Source: Zygnema cylindricum
Lineage: Eukaryota > Streptophyta > Zygnematophyceae > Zygnematales > Zygnemataceae
Direction: 5' to 3'
Assembly (NCBI GenBank): GCA_037447655.1
Contig: JBBHKE010000956.1
Coordinates: 1-43,503 of the forward strand
Length of the DNA: 43,503 nt
Shown here: piece after piece, positions 19,798-32,000 of the stretch
Numbering within the stretch: the stretch's first letter is position 1
Layout: the number at the start of each line of letters is the position of its first letter
Notes under the pieces: generated by a model
The model's input: the letters and a program-made list of their open reading frames with translations, nothing else
The model's database searches: none
What the model was told of the DNA's origin: nothing
Made by a program: the position numbers and the translations under genes

Positions 19798-22700
19798 ATG
19801 GATCGTCCGAGGAGAGCGTTCCTTCTCGTCCTTCTCTCTCTCTCCTGCTTTGCCTCCAATGCGCGAAACATTGCCGATCTCGATCTCCCGAACACTATGC
19901 CGTTACTGGAGTCGGACATAGAACCTTCCACCCGCCGTTCAGTTGCAGAGAGAATCACTTCCCTCGTGAGTATTTCTCCCTCGTTCATCTCCCTCCCCCT
20001 CCCCCTTCCCCTCCTCTCCTATCCACCTCCGTGCCCCCCCCCCCAATGCTCGGCTCCTCGTTTTCTAACCGGGCGGAAGGCTGTGTGTCTCTGCAGTGCA
20101 AGGGCTTCCCTGACGACCCGCCGGCCGGCAGTCTCCTACCGAAGTTCGTTTCTGCCGGCCAGGCAGTCCCCACAGTGGCCGCCTGGACCTCCGACTCGCA
20201 AGTCGACGTCACTCTGGTCACAGTACGGAGACTCACGTACCTCACAGTCTCCAACCGCCAGACTGAAACGGACGGCCCCGTCATTGTAAGCTGCTTCTAC
20301 CCCTTTTCCCTTTCCCCTGTCACTTTCATTTTTTTCCCTCTTGTTTCCTTTCAGAACAACGTACAAAAGTCACCCACTAACCCTTCTCCCCTCCCCTTCC
20401 TCCCCCCCCCCCACCCCTCTCTCTCTCTCTCCCCCCCCTCCAGTCCCCTCTGAGTCTGTCTCCCGGCAGCTTCAAAGTGAGCGGCTGGGTGAAGCTGTCG
20501 AACACGAGCGCGGACGCCACCGTGCGCGTGACCATTGTCACAGATCCGGGCCAGCCGCCGCGTCTGGCGGCCGAGGCCTCGGGCAAGGCGAACTGCTGGG
20601 CGCGGCTGGAGGGCGGCTTCACGGTGGAGAAGAGGAAGAAGAGGGCGGCGCTGAGGGTGGAGGGGCCGCCCGGGGGAGTGGAGCTCATGCTCAGAAGCTT
20701 CGCGCTGGAGCCTGTGGTGGCGAGCAAGTGGAGGGAGGAGCAGGACAAGAGGATAGACGAGGTGAGGGGGAGGGAGAGGGAGGGAGAGAGGGAGAGAGGG
20801 AGGAAGGGGGGAGTTTCGAATGTTTTGGGGTTTTTTTTTTTTTCAAGCACGAAAGTGGAATTGACTATTTTTTCGTTTTCTTCTTTTTTCGTGGACGGGC
20901 CAGATAAGGAAGCGTGACGTGACGGTGCGAATTCGGTCGGCGGACGGTCGTGCGGCGGGCGGCGCGTGGCTGACGCTGACGCAGAAGGTGTCGGCGTTTC
21001 CGTTTGGCGCGGCGGTGTCGGGCGGATTCGCCAAATCCAAGACGTGGCAGCAGGTGGGTGGCGAGGCCCGGGAGGGAAGGCTAGAGGGAAGCTCGCGAGC
21101 TTTGCTTGGGGTTTTGTTGGGGCTCGTGGTTTTGGGATTGTCGGCTTGTTTGTTTCTGCATTCGCGTATTGGTTTTCATTTTGAAAGGCAGGTCGAGTTT
21201 AAACTCTACGGTTTGGGTTTAGAAATGGTTCGAGTTTTGCATTTGTTTGTCGGGAGTTTCAAGTCAATTAGCAAAGGGGAACATTTTTCAATTTTTTTTT
21301 GGAAATACTGCAAAGAGACGGAAATAGGTGTCAAAAGTATTTGGAAAAGCACCCAGAAACAGAGTGAACATTCAGTTTTGTCCGTTAGCTCACTTAGTGA
21401 CCAGCATTGTCCGTACCTCCCTTCTTGTTTTTTTCTCCCTTGGCAGTGGCACGCCCGGCGGTTCACGTGGGCCGTGCTGGAGAACGAGATGAAGTGGTAC
21501 GCCAACGAGAGGTGGCCTGGAGACAAAAACTTCAAGGACGCGGATGACGTCATGGACGTGCTGGAGAGCATGGAGCAGAACGTGCGCGGACACTGTATTT
21601 TCTGGGAGGACGACAGCTACGTGCAGGGATGGCTGCAGGTACTGTATTTTTATTTTATTATTATTATTATTTTTTTTCTACTATTTTACTATAATTTATT
21701 TTATTCTATTTTTTTTTTTGCAGAACGTCAAGTTCCTTGCAGTCATTCAAATTTTGAATTTCTTTCTTGCTAAAGTTACGATTTAACCATGATGCTTGGC
21801 TGTCGTTTCATTTTTCCTTTTTTCTGTGTTTTTCTATGGCTGTCCTTTGGTTTTCATGCTCTTGAATTTTTTATTAACATTTCATTTGAAATTCCAAGAC
21901 CTGTTCTAGTGCTTATGCTTTCACACACTAATTTCACATTTTCTTCACTTCTAAATTTTTCGTTAAACATCTTTTAGTTTTCCATGCCTTCCAAACACTA
22001 ATTCCGCGTTAATCTCAGTCCTGCACTTGATTGTTTCTTTCCTTTTTTGAACGCCTTTCCATAAATTTCACCTGATTTTTACATGGTCGCTTCAAACTGT
22101 GACCCTGCTCACTAATAGCAGTTACTATCAAATCCCCACAACTACTGTATTCTCAACTCGTATTGCTCCTTGCTTTGTCTCCTTCCTTTTTTCCCTGTTT
22201 CTATCTCCACTGCATCACGCCCTCAATTCGCATTGGTCCTTTTTTTTTCAATCGACTTTTGTCCTTTTCTTTCGTCTGCCCGCCCCACTACATCGCATCC
22301 TCGATTCTCATTCGTCCTGTTTAATTTCATCCCATTTCCTTTCTTTTTGTTTCTCTACCCTTTTCCTTTCTTCTCAGGTTCGCATCCTCGATTGTCATTG
22401 GTCTGCTTCATTTCCTTTTCCTTTTTATTTCCTTTCTCTTCTCTGCCCTCCTGTCCGTCTGACTATCCGTTTGTCCGCGGAAACTGAGTTAAGACAGATG
22501 TTACCCCCATCGTCCATTTTTTTTACTTTTTTGTCTGCCGGCCACCGCTTCTCATCCTCAAACCTCATTGGTCGTAACGATCGCTTCTCCTTTCTGATTC
22601 TTTTTTCGCCTGTCCGTTTGCAGAAACTGGACAAGACGGAGCTGACGGCGGCCGTCAAGGCGCGCCTTTCCACCATTGTGAACCGCTACAAGGGCCGCGT

Positions 22701-24170
22701 GAAGCAGTGGGATGTCAACAACGAGCTGCTGCACGGAAACTTCTATGAAGAAAAGATCAACAAAACCATCACCGCATGGATGTTCCAGGAGACCAAGAGG
22801 ATCGATCCTGTCATGACTGTTTTCAATGATTATAATCTGATCGAGGACTACAGTGATAGGCACGCAAATGGAGAGCTGGCTGTCAAGGTAGGTGTGATTT
22901 TGTAAAGATGATTTGCAAGGGTGATATGTAGGACTAAGTTCTAGTGAGAGACTTTTGGTCGATTTTAGTGATGGTTTGAAAGAATTGACGACGTCATTGT
23001 TATTTTTATTGAGAGAAGTATTGTTGTGGTTGGTTGGTGGTCACAGGCTATTAAATTATTGCAGTCACAGGGAGCTGATGTGGATATCATTGGCTGCCAA
23101 AGTCATTTCCGCAACACTCCTAATGCGGTAAGAACTTTGTACTTTTATATTATTTGACTATATCTGTTTGAAAAAAAAAATGAGTTTGCTATGTCTGGCT
23201 GGAATGCATTGTCACAATTGAATCCGAAACATTTTTTCCTTCTTCCTCTAGAAAGAAATAAGAAATAAATCTTCCTGAAGGGCTCTTTTGCCATTCCTCA
23301 ATGTGTGCCTGCAGGCTCGAATCAAGGCAGAGCTCGACATTCTGCAAACCGGTGGAATTCCGGTGTGGATCACGGAACTGGACATCTGGCAGGACGATCC
23401 TTACGTCCAGGCCAATTACTTTGAAGAAGTGATGAGAGAAGTGTTTTCTCATCCTGCAGTTGAGGGAATCATGCAATGGGAGGTGGCTCGCCCTCCCTGC
23501 AGTGTATGGCAGGGAATTGACTACGGAAAATGCATCACTCCCTGTACCACCTGCTTTGTGGATGAGAACTGGCGAGATCGACCAATTGGAGAGAGGTACG
23601 AGACGGTTATTATTTGAGAAAGGAGTCAGGTGTTGTGGTGTGTTTTGGAGCTGTCTTCGGGAACTGAATGCATTGTTTTAATGAAGGGCATGGAGATTGT
23701 AATGAAATTCCCTGATGGAAGTGAGATTGAGAGATGGAAAGGTCACTAAATCCAGTGTCAAGCAGGTTAGGGAGTGACGCTTCTTTGCCCAATTTTGAAG
23801 ACGGTTGAAACATGAAAGAGAATGATTACAGGAAAAGTTGAATCAATTGCTGGTTTTTGAGTTTAAAGTGTAAAAATTACACATTGACATTTGAATGAAT
23901 GCGTCTTCGTGGGCACTTTTTCCGGCCTTTTCTTTTTCTTTGGCTTCACTGTAAATAATTTTCTTTAATATTTGCAGGTATATTCGTTTACGAAAAGAAT
24001 GGTCAACACATTTGAAGCAGCATGTGGGAAAAGATGGTTCCCTCAGTTTTAGAGCATTTTTTGGCACCTATCGTGCCAGAATAAAGTACCAAAAAGTGGA
24101 ATACGAGCTGTTCTTTGATGTGCCCCAAGGACAGGATTTAACTACTGTGACGTTGACATTGCCTGTGTAA
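19798..24170 (+). CDS. Secreted CBM22-GH10 endo-1,4-beta-xylanase, nine exons
   Basis: Predicted exons are 19798-19965, 20097-20285, 20444-20761, 20904-21053, 21447-21638, 22624-22887, 23047-23127, 23315-23595 and 23978-24170. All junctions are GT-AG and the frame is kept throughout, giving 611 residues. Residues 1-23 are a signal peptide (RRAFLLVLLSLSCFA). Residues 57-225 form a CBM22-like carbohydrate-binding module. The GH10 barrel follows: NEMKWY near 288, GHCIFW at 323-328, the acid/base Glu373 in WDVNNE, and the nucleophile Glu475 in WITELD. Both catalytic glutamates are intact. The enzyme cuts the xylan backbone in the cell wall and is a plant-type xylanase by domain order. The start was chosen for the signal peptide and the upstream TATA box. 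An alternative last splice gives a different C-terminus (see findings). Confidence 0.93.
21639..22623 (+). other. Intron 5 of the xylanase gene, with degenerate internal repeats
   Basis: This is the longest intron of the gene (985 bases) and is very pyrimidine-rich. Between about 22150 and 22600 it holds four or five spaced copies of a motif like CGCATCCTCGATTCTCATTGGTC (at about 22212, 22292, 22379 and 22549) within C/T-rich spacers. No embedded gene is visible. Confidence 0.7.
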
Positions 24171-24270
24171 GGAAAGTACAGCGAAGGGTACGTCAGCTCG
24201 GAAATTGAACGTAAAACATTCATTTGTTTTATTTTCCAGTTCCTGGCTACAGGAAGCAGTCCTGCAATAA
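24165..24270 (+). other. Possible tenth exon of the xylanase gene (alternative 3' splice)
   Basis: The stop TAA at 24168-24170 lies inside a strong donor (GT-GTAAGG). Splicing from 24167 to the acceptor after TTTTATTTTCCAG at 24239 would remove the stop. It would continue the frame from 24240 for about ten residues (SWLQEAVLQ) to TAA at 24268-24270. Both ends are plausible. Confidence 0.45.
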
Positions 24271-25228
24271 TGTATCTCACGACTTGTGAGATAGGGCTCT
24301 CCTTGAAAAAGAAAGGGGGATCAATTTTTTGTAGTTGCTTCTTGTAGGATTAAGGCTGCCACATGGCAATTGTAGTTTTTAATGTATTTGTAGTTGTAGG
24401 GGTATTATATGCAAGCTTGTGATTAGGTAAGCTGGATGGGTAATCATCTATTAATGTTTGTAGTACATCTACTAATGGTTGTTAGCTAGACAATATTTAC
24501 ACGTTTTCTTATTTTCTTGATTCGTTCATTGGCTTACATGTAGGGAATCATAGTTTAGAATTAATGTGTTTTTAATATTTTTTGCCCGTTTAGTATCCCA
24601 TTTATTCAGTAGTTACAAGTATACTTAGTATTGTCGTTTGGTTATTTACAATTTTATGTTAGCGGCAGACTAGCAGATGCCCTTCTATGAAGACACAGAT
24701 GGTTCAGCTGTGATTTTGATGTACATTAGAGAATAGACATTAATTTGGAAAGGCTTTGTTCCACTGTTTTTCAGGTGTGAAATGAATATGTTCATCTTGC
24801 ATCTTGAAGTGAGTGTCTGCCAGAGCTCCTCTACCAGGAAAAAATCTGGTTCGGGTTTTTGCATGTAACCAACGTGCTTTTGAAGGTGGAAGGGCTTTTG
24901 GTTGGCCAGTATCTGGTATATGTGGAAGAATGAAAACTCAGGTAAGTGAATGCCGCATTGTCATAGCCTTTCTCCAGTGATAGAACATGTAAAATCTGCC
25001 ACTTGGTGATTACGTGTGCATTCGTTATTTGCACATCAGAGTTATAAATTCTAAACTACATAAACACTATCATTACATTACATTACAAACCATTACATTC
25101 CCATTACCATTACATTTTTAAACTCGTACGTGGACTTCAAGTCAAATGTACGGAGCGAAACAAGAAGAAACTTCAAGATTCGCTGAAATATTTGTCAATG
25201 TCGTCGGATTGTATGAATCTAATGGTAA
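24271..25228 (+). other. 3' flank of the xylanase gene
   Basis: No gene is present. The first few hundred bases probably hold the 3' UTR; no single polyadenylation signal stands out. An ATTAC-type simple repeat lies at about 25070-25115 (repeated CATTAC with ACAAACC and TCC interruptions), just before the next transposon. Confidence 0.5.
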
Positions 25229-26021
25229 GGCCCCATGTAATTGTAACTTGGGGAACTTACTTTGTATTTAGCGCAGATTTGCCGTACACGGTTTTCGAGT
25301 GTCCCAATGTGTAACAACGAACTTGTTTAACGGTCTGACGATTGAATGCGTCGACAATGCCCGTGAAGGCTGACAGCGTCTACAATCTGTCTTGCCGCAC
25401 TGTATTTCTCGAAACTTTTCCAATCGTCGCAAGACACATCGTAATTTTTGAAACGATTTTGTATGTCGCATGTCTTTGCGTCACATCGTAGACGTACAGC
25501 CTTGTAGCCATGGCTGTACAATATGCCTTTGCGTTTGCCTGTCCTGTCTGGCCGCCATGAATGAAAATAGAATTCATGGCGCCTTCGCAGATTTTTCAGC
25601 TTTCCGTGAAATGGCACTGCAGCCTCGAGACCCTGCAAAATAAAAAACCGTACAGGATGCAAGCGGACAAAAACGAACAGACCTGTACTTTTTCGTCGTC
25701 AAAAACTTCTGAAAACTTTTCACACGTGCGAATGTGCTTTACCATTTGTGAAAGCGGTTATATTTTGTTAAAACACATCGGCGTTTTAAGATAAGTTTGA
25801 AAATGACGTGACAGTGGTCGGAAAAAGTAAAAAACACCACACGACAACTACAATATTCTTTACATCGTAAGTTCGAGGATGACGCAAATTGTACTCTACA
25901 ACAATTTTGCGATTTATTCGTACGGTTACAACTTTAGCAGTACGGCGCTAAGTTTTAAAGGAAAACTACAAAAAAAACTCGTACTGAGTTAGTACGAGTT
26001 ATTTTATAGGCACATGGGGCC
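25229..26021. mobile_element. PIF/Harbinger-like non-autonomous element (about 793 bp)
   Basis: Ends GGCCCCATGT and ACATGGGGCC form a 10-bp inverted repeat; GTA stands next to both ends, with one extra A on the left. The interior is recognisably related to the element at 42300-43110. Shared blocks in the same order include TTTAGCGCAGATTTGCCGTACA versus TTTAGCGAAGATTCCCCGTACA, CACACGTGCGA versus GACACGTGCGA, and a late TACGGTTAC/TACGGCTGC region. A 10-bp-stem hairpin lies at 25976-26000. No transposase is encoded. The 3-bp duplication is weak in this copy, and the assignment leans on its relative, which has a clear one. Confidence 0.7.
25976..26000. repeat. Perfect 10-bp-stem hairpin inside the PIF-like element
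   Basis: AACTCGTACT and AGTACGAGTT pair perfectly around GAGTT, about 20 bases from the right end of the element. It may be a sub-terminal structure or simply chance in a GTAC-rich region. Confidence 0.75.
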
Positions 26022-26122
26022 GTACCCTCACTGTTACGGATTCGTACACTGCTAGGCTAGTATTGTGAGGTTTTAAAAAGGGAATTGCTAATCGCAGAGA
26101 CGATTTTTGGTGCGCGCAGGTA

Positions 26123-26655
26123 CACCGCGCATCGTTATTAGTGTCAAATTTTAAATAGTGTGTAAGTAAATATACCGTCATTGACGCTAATTAAGAATTT
26201 GAAAATTAAAAAAAAAAGGTTTATTCTAATTTCAGTGTTAACGCTAATTTGGAACAGCAAAAATGGAAAATTTTCTGTACGATTATATACATTATTATAT
26301 GTATCCGTACAAAATATAGAAATCGTACACCGTAGTGAAATTTAAATATCCGTACATGTCAAACTTATTACATGTCAGACCAATCCCGTTTTTTTAGCGC
26401 ACGTTCCTATGCAAACGCGTCCGATTTAATTCATTTTTTGTAAAATTTTCACTTAAAAAGCTACATTTAAGTACGGTCTGACATCGACCGTACACCACAC
26501 TATATACATATTATTGTACTTTCGTTCTGTACGCTAATTTTTACGGAACCTCAATTAACGTCAAGGAAAAATTAAAATCACTTATACTATTTTTGGAAAA
26601 AAAAAAAATTAAGAACCCAAATTAGTGACCTTGACACTAATAACGATGCGCGGTG
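26123..26655. mobile_element. TA-MITE copy nested in the foldback element (533 bp)
   Basis: Ends CACCGCGCATCGTTATTAG and CTAATAACGATGCGCGGTG are a perfect inverted pair, with TA on each side (26121-26122 and 26656-26657). Removing it restores the continuous foldback arm reading CAGGTAGTTGTC, as in the copy at 11656. Its interior (ATGTATCCGTACAAAAT, ACCACACTAT) matches the TA-MITE at about 40950-42090, so these form one sub-family. Confidence 0.9.
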
Positions 26656-26881
26656 TAGTTGTCAGAAATTGTACATTTGAAGTACAATTTCGTACAAGCT
26701 ACGTACCTTTAATTTCAGATTTGACGGTCAATCCGTCGAACAACTTTGATTGGCGGATTATTGTACCGGCATTTAAAAAAGTGTCGCGCTTGCAAACGCC
26801 GACCGTCATTCAAAAAAGAAAAATTCACACGGCCCGCGCAGTTTTACTGAAACCAAACTGCGGCAGCCAAATATAAATAAA

Positions 26882-28582
26882 GGGAATTGATCATGACGGT
26901 GACTGTTTTGGTTGCGCACAGTAACTTACGTCATTTTGTCAAAAAAATGTACGTTTGAAGTACATATCGGTACAAATAAAGTACCGTTGAGTATAAATTT
27001 GACGGTCAATCGGTTGAATATCTTTGACTTTCATAACATTGTTTCAACCGCTTAAAATTTTGCCGGGCTTGCGAACTTCGACCGTCATAATAAAACTAGC
27101 AATTCACACGGTCGGCGAGCGTTTACGGTAACAAAATTGCAGCGACCACATGTAAATAAAATGGTTGCAGACAGTCACTTTTTGTCGTTACCTGAGCTCC
27201 ACGGTGTGAGCACTTAGGGCCAAGTTCCATTAGACGTTTTTGTAATCGTACGGCTAATTCTACAGACCGGGTTAATTGAGTCGATGTTCCATCACAAAGA
27301 GTCTGTAATCCGCGTGTTTTACATTGAGTGGTACCACGTGGGTTTTGACCGGATACTCAAAATCTTTAAAAAATCTTCACACCGACAAATTTCATTTCAA
27401 ATCTTCACTTGCATACTATGTACCTGCGTACCAAGTCATAATACGACAGAACTTTTGTACATTTTGCAAACGTCAGTCTTTTACGCCAGCTCATTTTTTA
27501 GATTTCCTATTTTCGAACATGACAAAAATCTTTTGCTGGAAATAGTGTGACGAAAGGAATTGCGCGACGAAGGACCGTTTCGAGATTACGCTTTTAATTT
27601 TCAATTGCATTTTGAAAAGGACATACCATGTGCATATTTCGTCAATTTTCGTTGGTTTTCCATCATGACACGTAGCTTTTTCATCTAGCGTGTCACTATT
27701 AAATTTTTTTCTGTACCTGCCAACCCACCTCTTACATGTACGTTGGCAGCTACATAGAAAAATGAAGAGAACGCTTCGCGGATGAACATCCCACGGTCAG
27801 TTTTACCTCCCAGACCTTCGGAGAGTATTGGCAAGATTCTCTGTATTGTATGTTTTCGTATAAAAACAAAATAAGCGGTACCTTCTAGTACGGATAGTCG
27901 CAGATTTCTGTAAACTACCCCAGTTTTCGTCTGATGGAACTTGGCCCTTAGCCGCAAAATTGAAATTTAATCGTCTAAACATTAAATTGAACTTAGACGC
28001 AAAATGAAACGAAACTTAAATAGTGTGGCTCGATTTCGTCGCGCGTGACGACGCGCATTTTTTTCATTTAATTTCAATTGATTTTTTTACACTGGTTCGT
28101 TTTATAAAAGTCTACAAAGTTTTTTTTCGTTTCGTGCGTATTAATATTTCCGTACAAAAGTTATAGTACTTCAATTTCAAGAAGTTTCGTTTCAGTTTGC
28201 GTCTAAGTTCAATGTAACGTTTAGACGATTAAATTTCAATTTTGCGGCTAAGTGCTCACATCGTGGAGCTCAGGTAACGACAAAAAGTGGTTGTCTGCAA
28301 CCATTTTATTTACATGTGGTCGCCGCAGTTTTGTTACCGTAAACGCTCGCCGACCGTGTGAATTGCTAATTTTATTATGACTCTCAACGTTCGCAAGCGC
28401 GACAAAATTTTAAGCGGTTGAAACAATGTTATGAAAGTCAAAGATATTCAACCGATTGACCGTCAAATTTGTACTCAACGGTACTTTATTTGTACCGATA
28501 TGTACTTCAAACGTACATTTTTTGACAAAATGACGTAAGTGACTGTGCGCAACCAAAACAGTCACTGTCATGATGAATTCCC
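26882..28582. mobile_element. Second foldback element nested in the first, itself hosting a PIF-like MITE
   Basis: Ends GGGAATTGATCATGACGGTG and, at the right, CATGATGAATTCCC are flanked by TAAATAAA at 26874-26881 and 28583-28590. That 8-bp duplication restores the ATAAATAAAATGGTTGCG of the outer element when the insertion is removed. The long arms share the GTACATTTGAAG/GTACGTTTGAAG, TTTGACGGTCAATC and GGTTGCGCGCA-type blocks of the outer family, so this is a diverged relative. The centre (about 27951-28255) has the TCGTCGCGCGTGACGACGCG block also present in the 11656 copy. It is interrupted at 27217-27947. Confidence 0.82.
27217..27947. mobile_element. PIF/Harbinger-like MITE (731 bp), innermost of the nest
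   Basis: Ends GGGCCAAGTTCCATTAGACG and the matching CGTCTGATGGAACTTGGCCC are flanked by TTA on both sides (27214-27216, 27948-27950). The TTA duplication and G-rich ends are the PIF/Harbinger pattern. It is clearly homologous to 41276-42002 along its length (AGTCTGTAATCC, GAGTGGTACCACGTG, TCTCTGTA blocks). No transposase frame is present; the open stretches are short and frameless between copies. Confidence 0.85.
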
Positions 28583-29043
28583 TAAATAAAATGGTTGCGC
28601 ACAGGTAGTTTATCACTTCACGTTAGCGGCAAAAATGAAATCAACTCGTGCTTCCGTGCGAGTTTACATATGTTGGACGTCGTCCTTTAATATGTGTCCG
28701 GTTTCAATGTAACGGTTCGCGAGTTGATTTCATTTTTGCATTAAGCTACCTCGCTCAACCATTTTATTTATATGTGGCTGCCGTAGTTTGGTTACAGTAA
28801 AACTGCGCCGGCCGTGTGATTTTTTTTTTTTTTTAATGACGGTCGACGTTTGCAAGCGCAACACTTTTTGAACCGCCGGTACAATATTCTGCCAGTCAGA
28901 GTTGTTCGACGGATTGACCGTCACATTTAAAATAAAATGTACGTAGCCTGTACGAAATTGTACTTCAAATGTACAATTTCTGACAACTACCTGCGCGCAT
29001 CAAAAATTGTCTCTAAGATTAGCAATTCCTTTTAAAAAACATT

Positions 29044-32000
29044 TTGGACTTTTCTGGTAGCAGAAATATCGTTAGCACGTGGTTGAAACCAGAACTAAAA
29101 TCGGACACATTCCAACGTACCATGGTCAAGGAGGTTGTAATCCATAACAGTCAAATTCATGCTCTATCGCTAGCGACAAATAGTTCAAAGAATCTAAGTT
29201 TCATCTTGTTGTTCTCCGCCTCGTTGAAATTGAGTACCAACACCGACCAATTTCAATGTTCGGTTATGAAGTTGGGAAACAGCTCGTACCCGGTTCTTTG
29301 TCATTGTACGCTTTCGCGTCACCTCTTCACATTTAGGCTTCTGGCGACCACTAAAATAGTTTTATTGTTAACCATAGATATGGCGCGATGTTATGATATT
29401 AGTTTAGGCTTAAAGACTGGCCATTCTATTATTGTGCCATAAGACTGCACGGATAAATTCTTTATTTTCCCAAATGCCCTGTTTTTTTGGGCCTGAAGAC
29501 TTGTTATCGAGTTATGACATCTCAAGCATACAACTACTTCACTAATAAATAAAAAAAATGTTGTTTTATCAAGTCTTGCAACAAGCACCCATATGAGTCC
29601 CAATGAAGGAGTATATAAGTTAACGAGTTATTGTAACCAACATTTGAGTACCATATGGCTACCACTGATCGGTAGAGTAACATATTTTAATGATAATGTA
29701 AATTCTACGATAACCACCTTAATGAACAACATACCCTTTACATTCTACGACGAATGTTGGACAAAAAACAGCAAAAAAATATTGTTTTTCCAAAACAAAC
29801 AATCGTCGATTACGATAACCACTACTATAATACTAGAAGATTGCATACCTTTAAGTCAATTTTCATTCCTAAAAACATGTCATATTAAGCACACATGTGC
29901 CACCACTTAAATTTGACAAACCCCAAAAATAAAATCGTCACTCATAAATAGCGACTTAACACTGCGTTAGTGTAAACTTGATTATTGTACCCTGTGATGC
30001 ACAAACTAGTTTGAGTATAATTTACTTGTGTCATTGGAAAGATAATGCATCGTGTGCTGCGATTAGATATTAATAAAAAACGATAAAAGAGGGGTTTTTA
30101 CACTTGATTGTTGTTTATTACACACGATAACATAACATATTTTTACCCTATCCATTATGGTAGAAATATGTTATAATTAAAACAATACCCATTTGCAACC
30201 TAAATGTTACCATGTAACCTACATTGCTTATTTTATAACCGACGCAATAAGCTATATTATTAAACCAAGTAGATGCCCAATTTTTGTAAGCGTATTTAAC
30301 CATGCGCTTTTTATGGGGGGCGCGATATGATTAACCTTTGAAAAACTATGGCATATAAGGGGTTTTTTACACAATATAACTTAAATGAAATAAGTGTTGG
30401 GGGGTAAGGTGCTCGTCAATTAAAATGAGTGTTCCGCAAAACAGCAAGTTAAAATAACAAACGCCACCTGTGAATCCAAAAGTTTGAGAAGGTCCCCACA
30501 GTGTGAAAGGTCATCCAACATGGCGTCTTTAAAATATTGGTTAATAGAATGAGAGGCTCCAATAGGAAGACCTATAGGCCATATACCCCTTTACAAAAAA
30601 ATGTGGAATTTTGAAAAGAGAGAGAATGTATGTGGTAGACAAAACAGATCCATGCAACATATTTATTAACTTTGACAAAGATTAGTATTTTATTAAGTTG
30701 TTGTACAAAATGGTGAAAGGAAGCAAAAACGTGGTCCGGCGGTCTAATGTTATAGGTGTCGTCAACATACCAAAGCGAGAAAACAACCTAGAAAAGTCGT
30801 ATTCGATGCTCTTACGGCAGTGAGTTAAAAAAAATACACGGGCTTTTAAAAGGTCACCTTCATGAATGTTAGTTACCGATTCTAAAATAAGAACGTCTCC
30901 CAATGTGCCTCCGATTGGACAATGTATGCGGTATGATGCTAATTAAGTAGAACGGACGAAAGGGGGAATTTGGTTGATTAGAGATATGAAGTGTTGAAGC
31001 TCCTTGAAAGACGGTGTTGCGATCAACGGTGATAAAACAAATTACACCTTCAACTTGGAGAACCACCCCTTGCGGATCGAAGTTAAAAATCCCTTGAAAA
31101 CGGTGCAGTGCCTCAAAAACCTCCATGGGTTGCGACACCAAAATGATGTATGGAAAAATGGTTTTATAAAGCCATTTGAAGCGTTAATCAAATTATTTTC
31201 ACTACAAGACAATACAAGACTTTTCCCACATCGATCGAAAGAACACCACCACCATGCTTTCAGATAGAACTATAAGTGCGCTACAACCAAAAGTGAGACA
31301 ATACTGGGCGACATAGGTCCTAAGCCAATGGAGAAGGCAACTTAAAGAACAAATGAAAACCTTACCATAAAGAAAAATCCCAAATGAGGAGGAGGAGGAT
31401 CCTCCTGATGGAGGATCCTTATCATAAATCATTTTTTATACAGGGAAAATATTATAGAAAAGCTCATGTAACATCTTGGAAGGTCTTCTAACAAAGAGAT
31501 GCGAGGACTTAGCCAAAGCTATAGGAAAGGTATCTTGATCGAAATCAAAGGGTTAAAGTAGGCCATAATAGTCAAGAGAAGGCCAAACTTTATCAAGTGC
31601 TGCAAAATAAAGGACGTTAAAGGCCTCAAGTGTTGACGTTGTGGTTGAGGATGATTGGAAAGATCGAACTGCACGAGCAACAAACGAGAGCTCATTACAT
31701 CGCCTTAAGTGCAAAGCACGCCTTACACGGACCGTCAAGGTAATAAGTGGAGCTTTACGTTGAGGAGGGATCAAACAAATGGCAATTACATGCTATGTAT
31801 CGGCTTGTGAAAAAGATTCCCAATCTCCACACAAAAAACATTGATAAGGAGTGAGTTGTCGTGCCCGGTCATAACCTAATTTGGAAGTAAAAGCAAAACA
31901 TGTCATGCGACCTAGTTATAATACCATATGCCAAAAGCGAAGTGGGGACCAAATGGCGGTTTGAACGACTTATCGGAGATGAGGAAGAATACGAGAGTAC

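Larger units (their letters stand above)
26080..29029. mobile_element. Mutator-like foldback element carrying three nested insertions
   Basis: The left end GGGAATTGCTAATCGCAGAG and the right end reading inward as GGAATTGCTAATC match the element at 11656-12598. The flanks are TTTTAAAAA at 26071-26079 and again at 29030-29038, a perfect 9-bp duplication, which supports a Mutator-like origin. The left arm is split at 26121 by a TA-MITE. The element is split again at 26882 by a second foldback element that itself carries a PIF-like MITE. Taking these out leaves an element of about 700 bp with long arms. It has no transposase. Confidence 0.85.

Noticed and set aside
20355-20443. Alternative acceptor (TTTCAG at 20351-20354) for xylanase exon 3
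   Set aside because: It would add 89 bases, shift the frame relative to the clear CBM22 sequence and encode a low-complexity Pro/Ser tract. The acceptor ending at 20443 keeps the frame.
20341-20907. Open frame of 188 codons in the xylanase region
   Set aside because: It is a GC-rich shadow frame over exon 3 and its introns, with Glu/Gly runs and no family match. The exon 3 frame carries the CBM22 signal.
22099-22905. Single 268-codon frame covering xylanase exon 6
   Set aside because: Its first 175 codons are intron 5, with Phe/Ser/Leu-rich chance sequence. Only the part from 22624 is exon.
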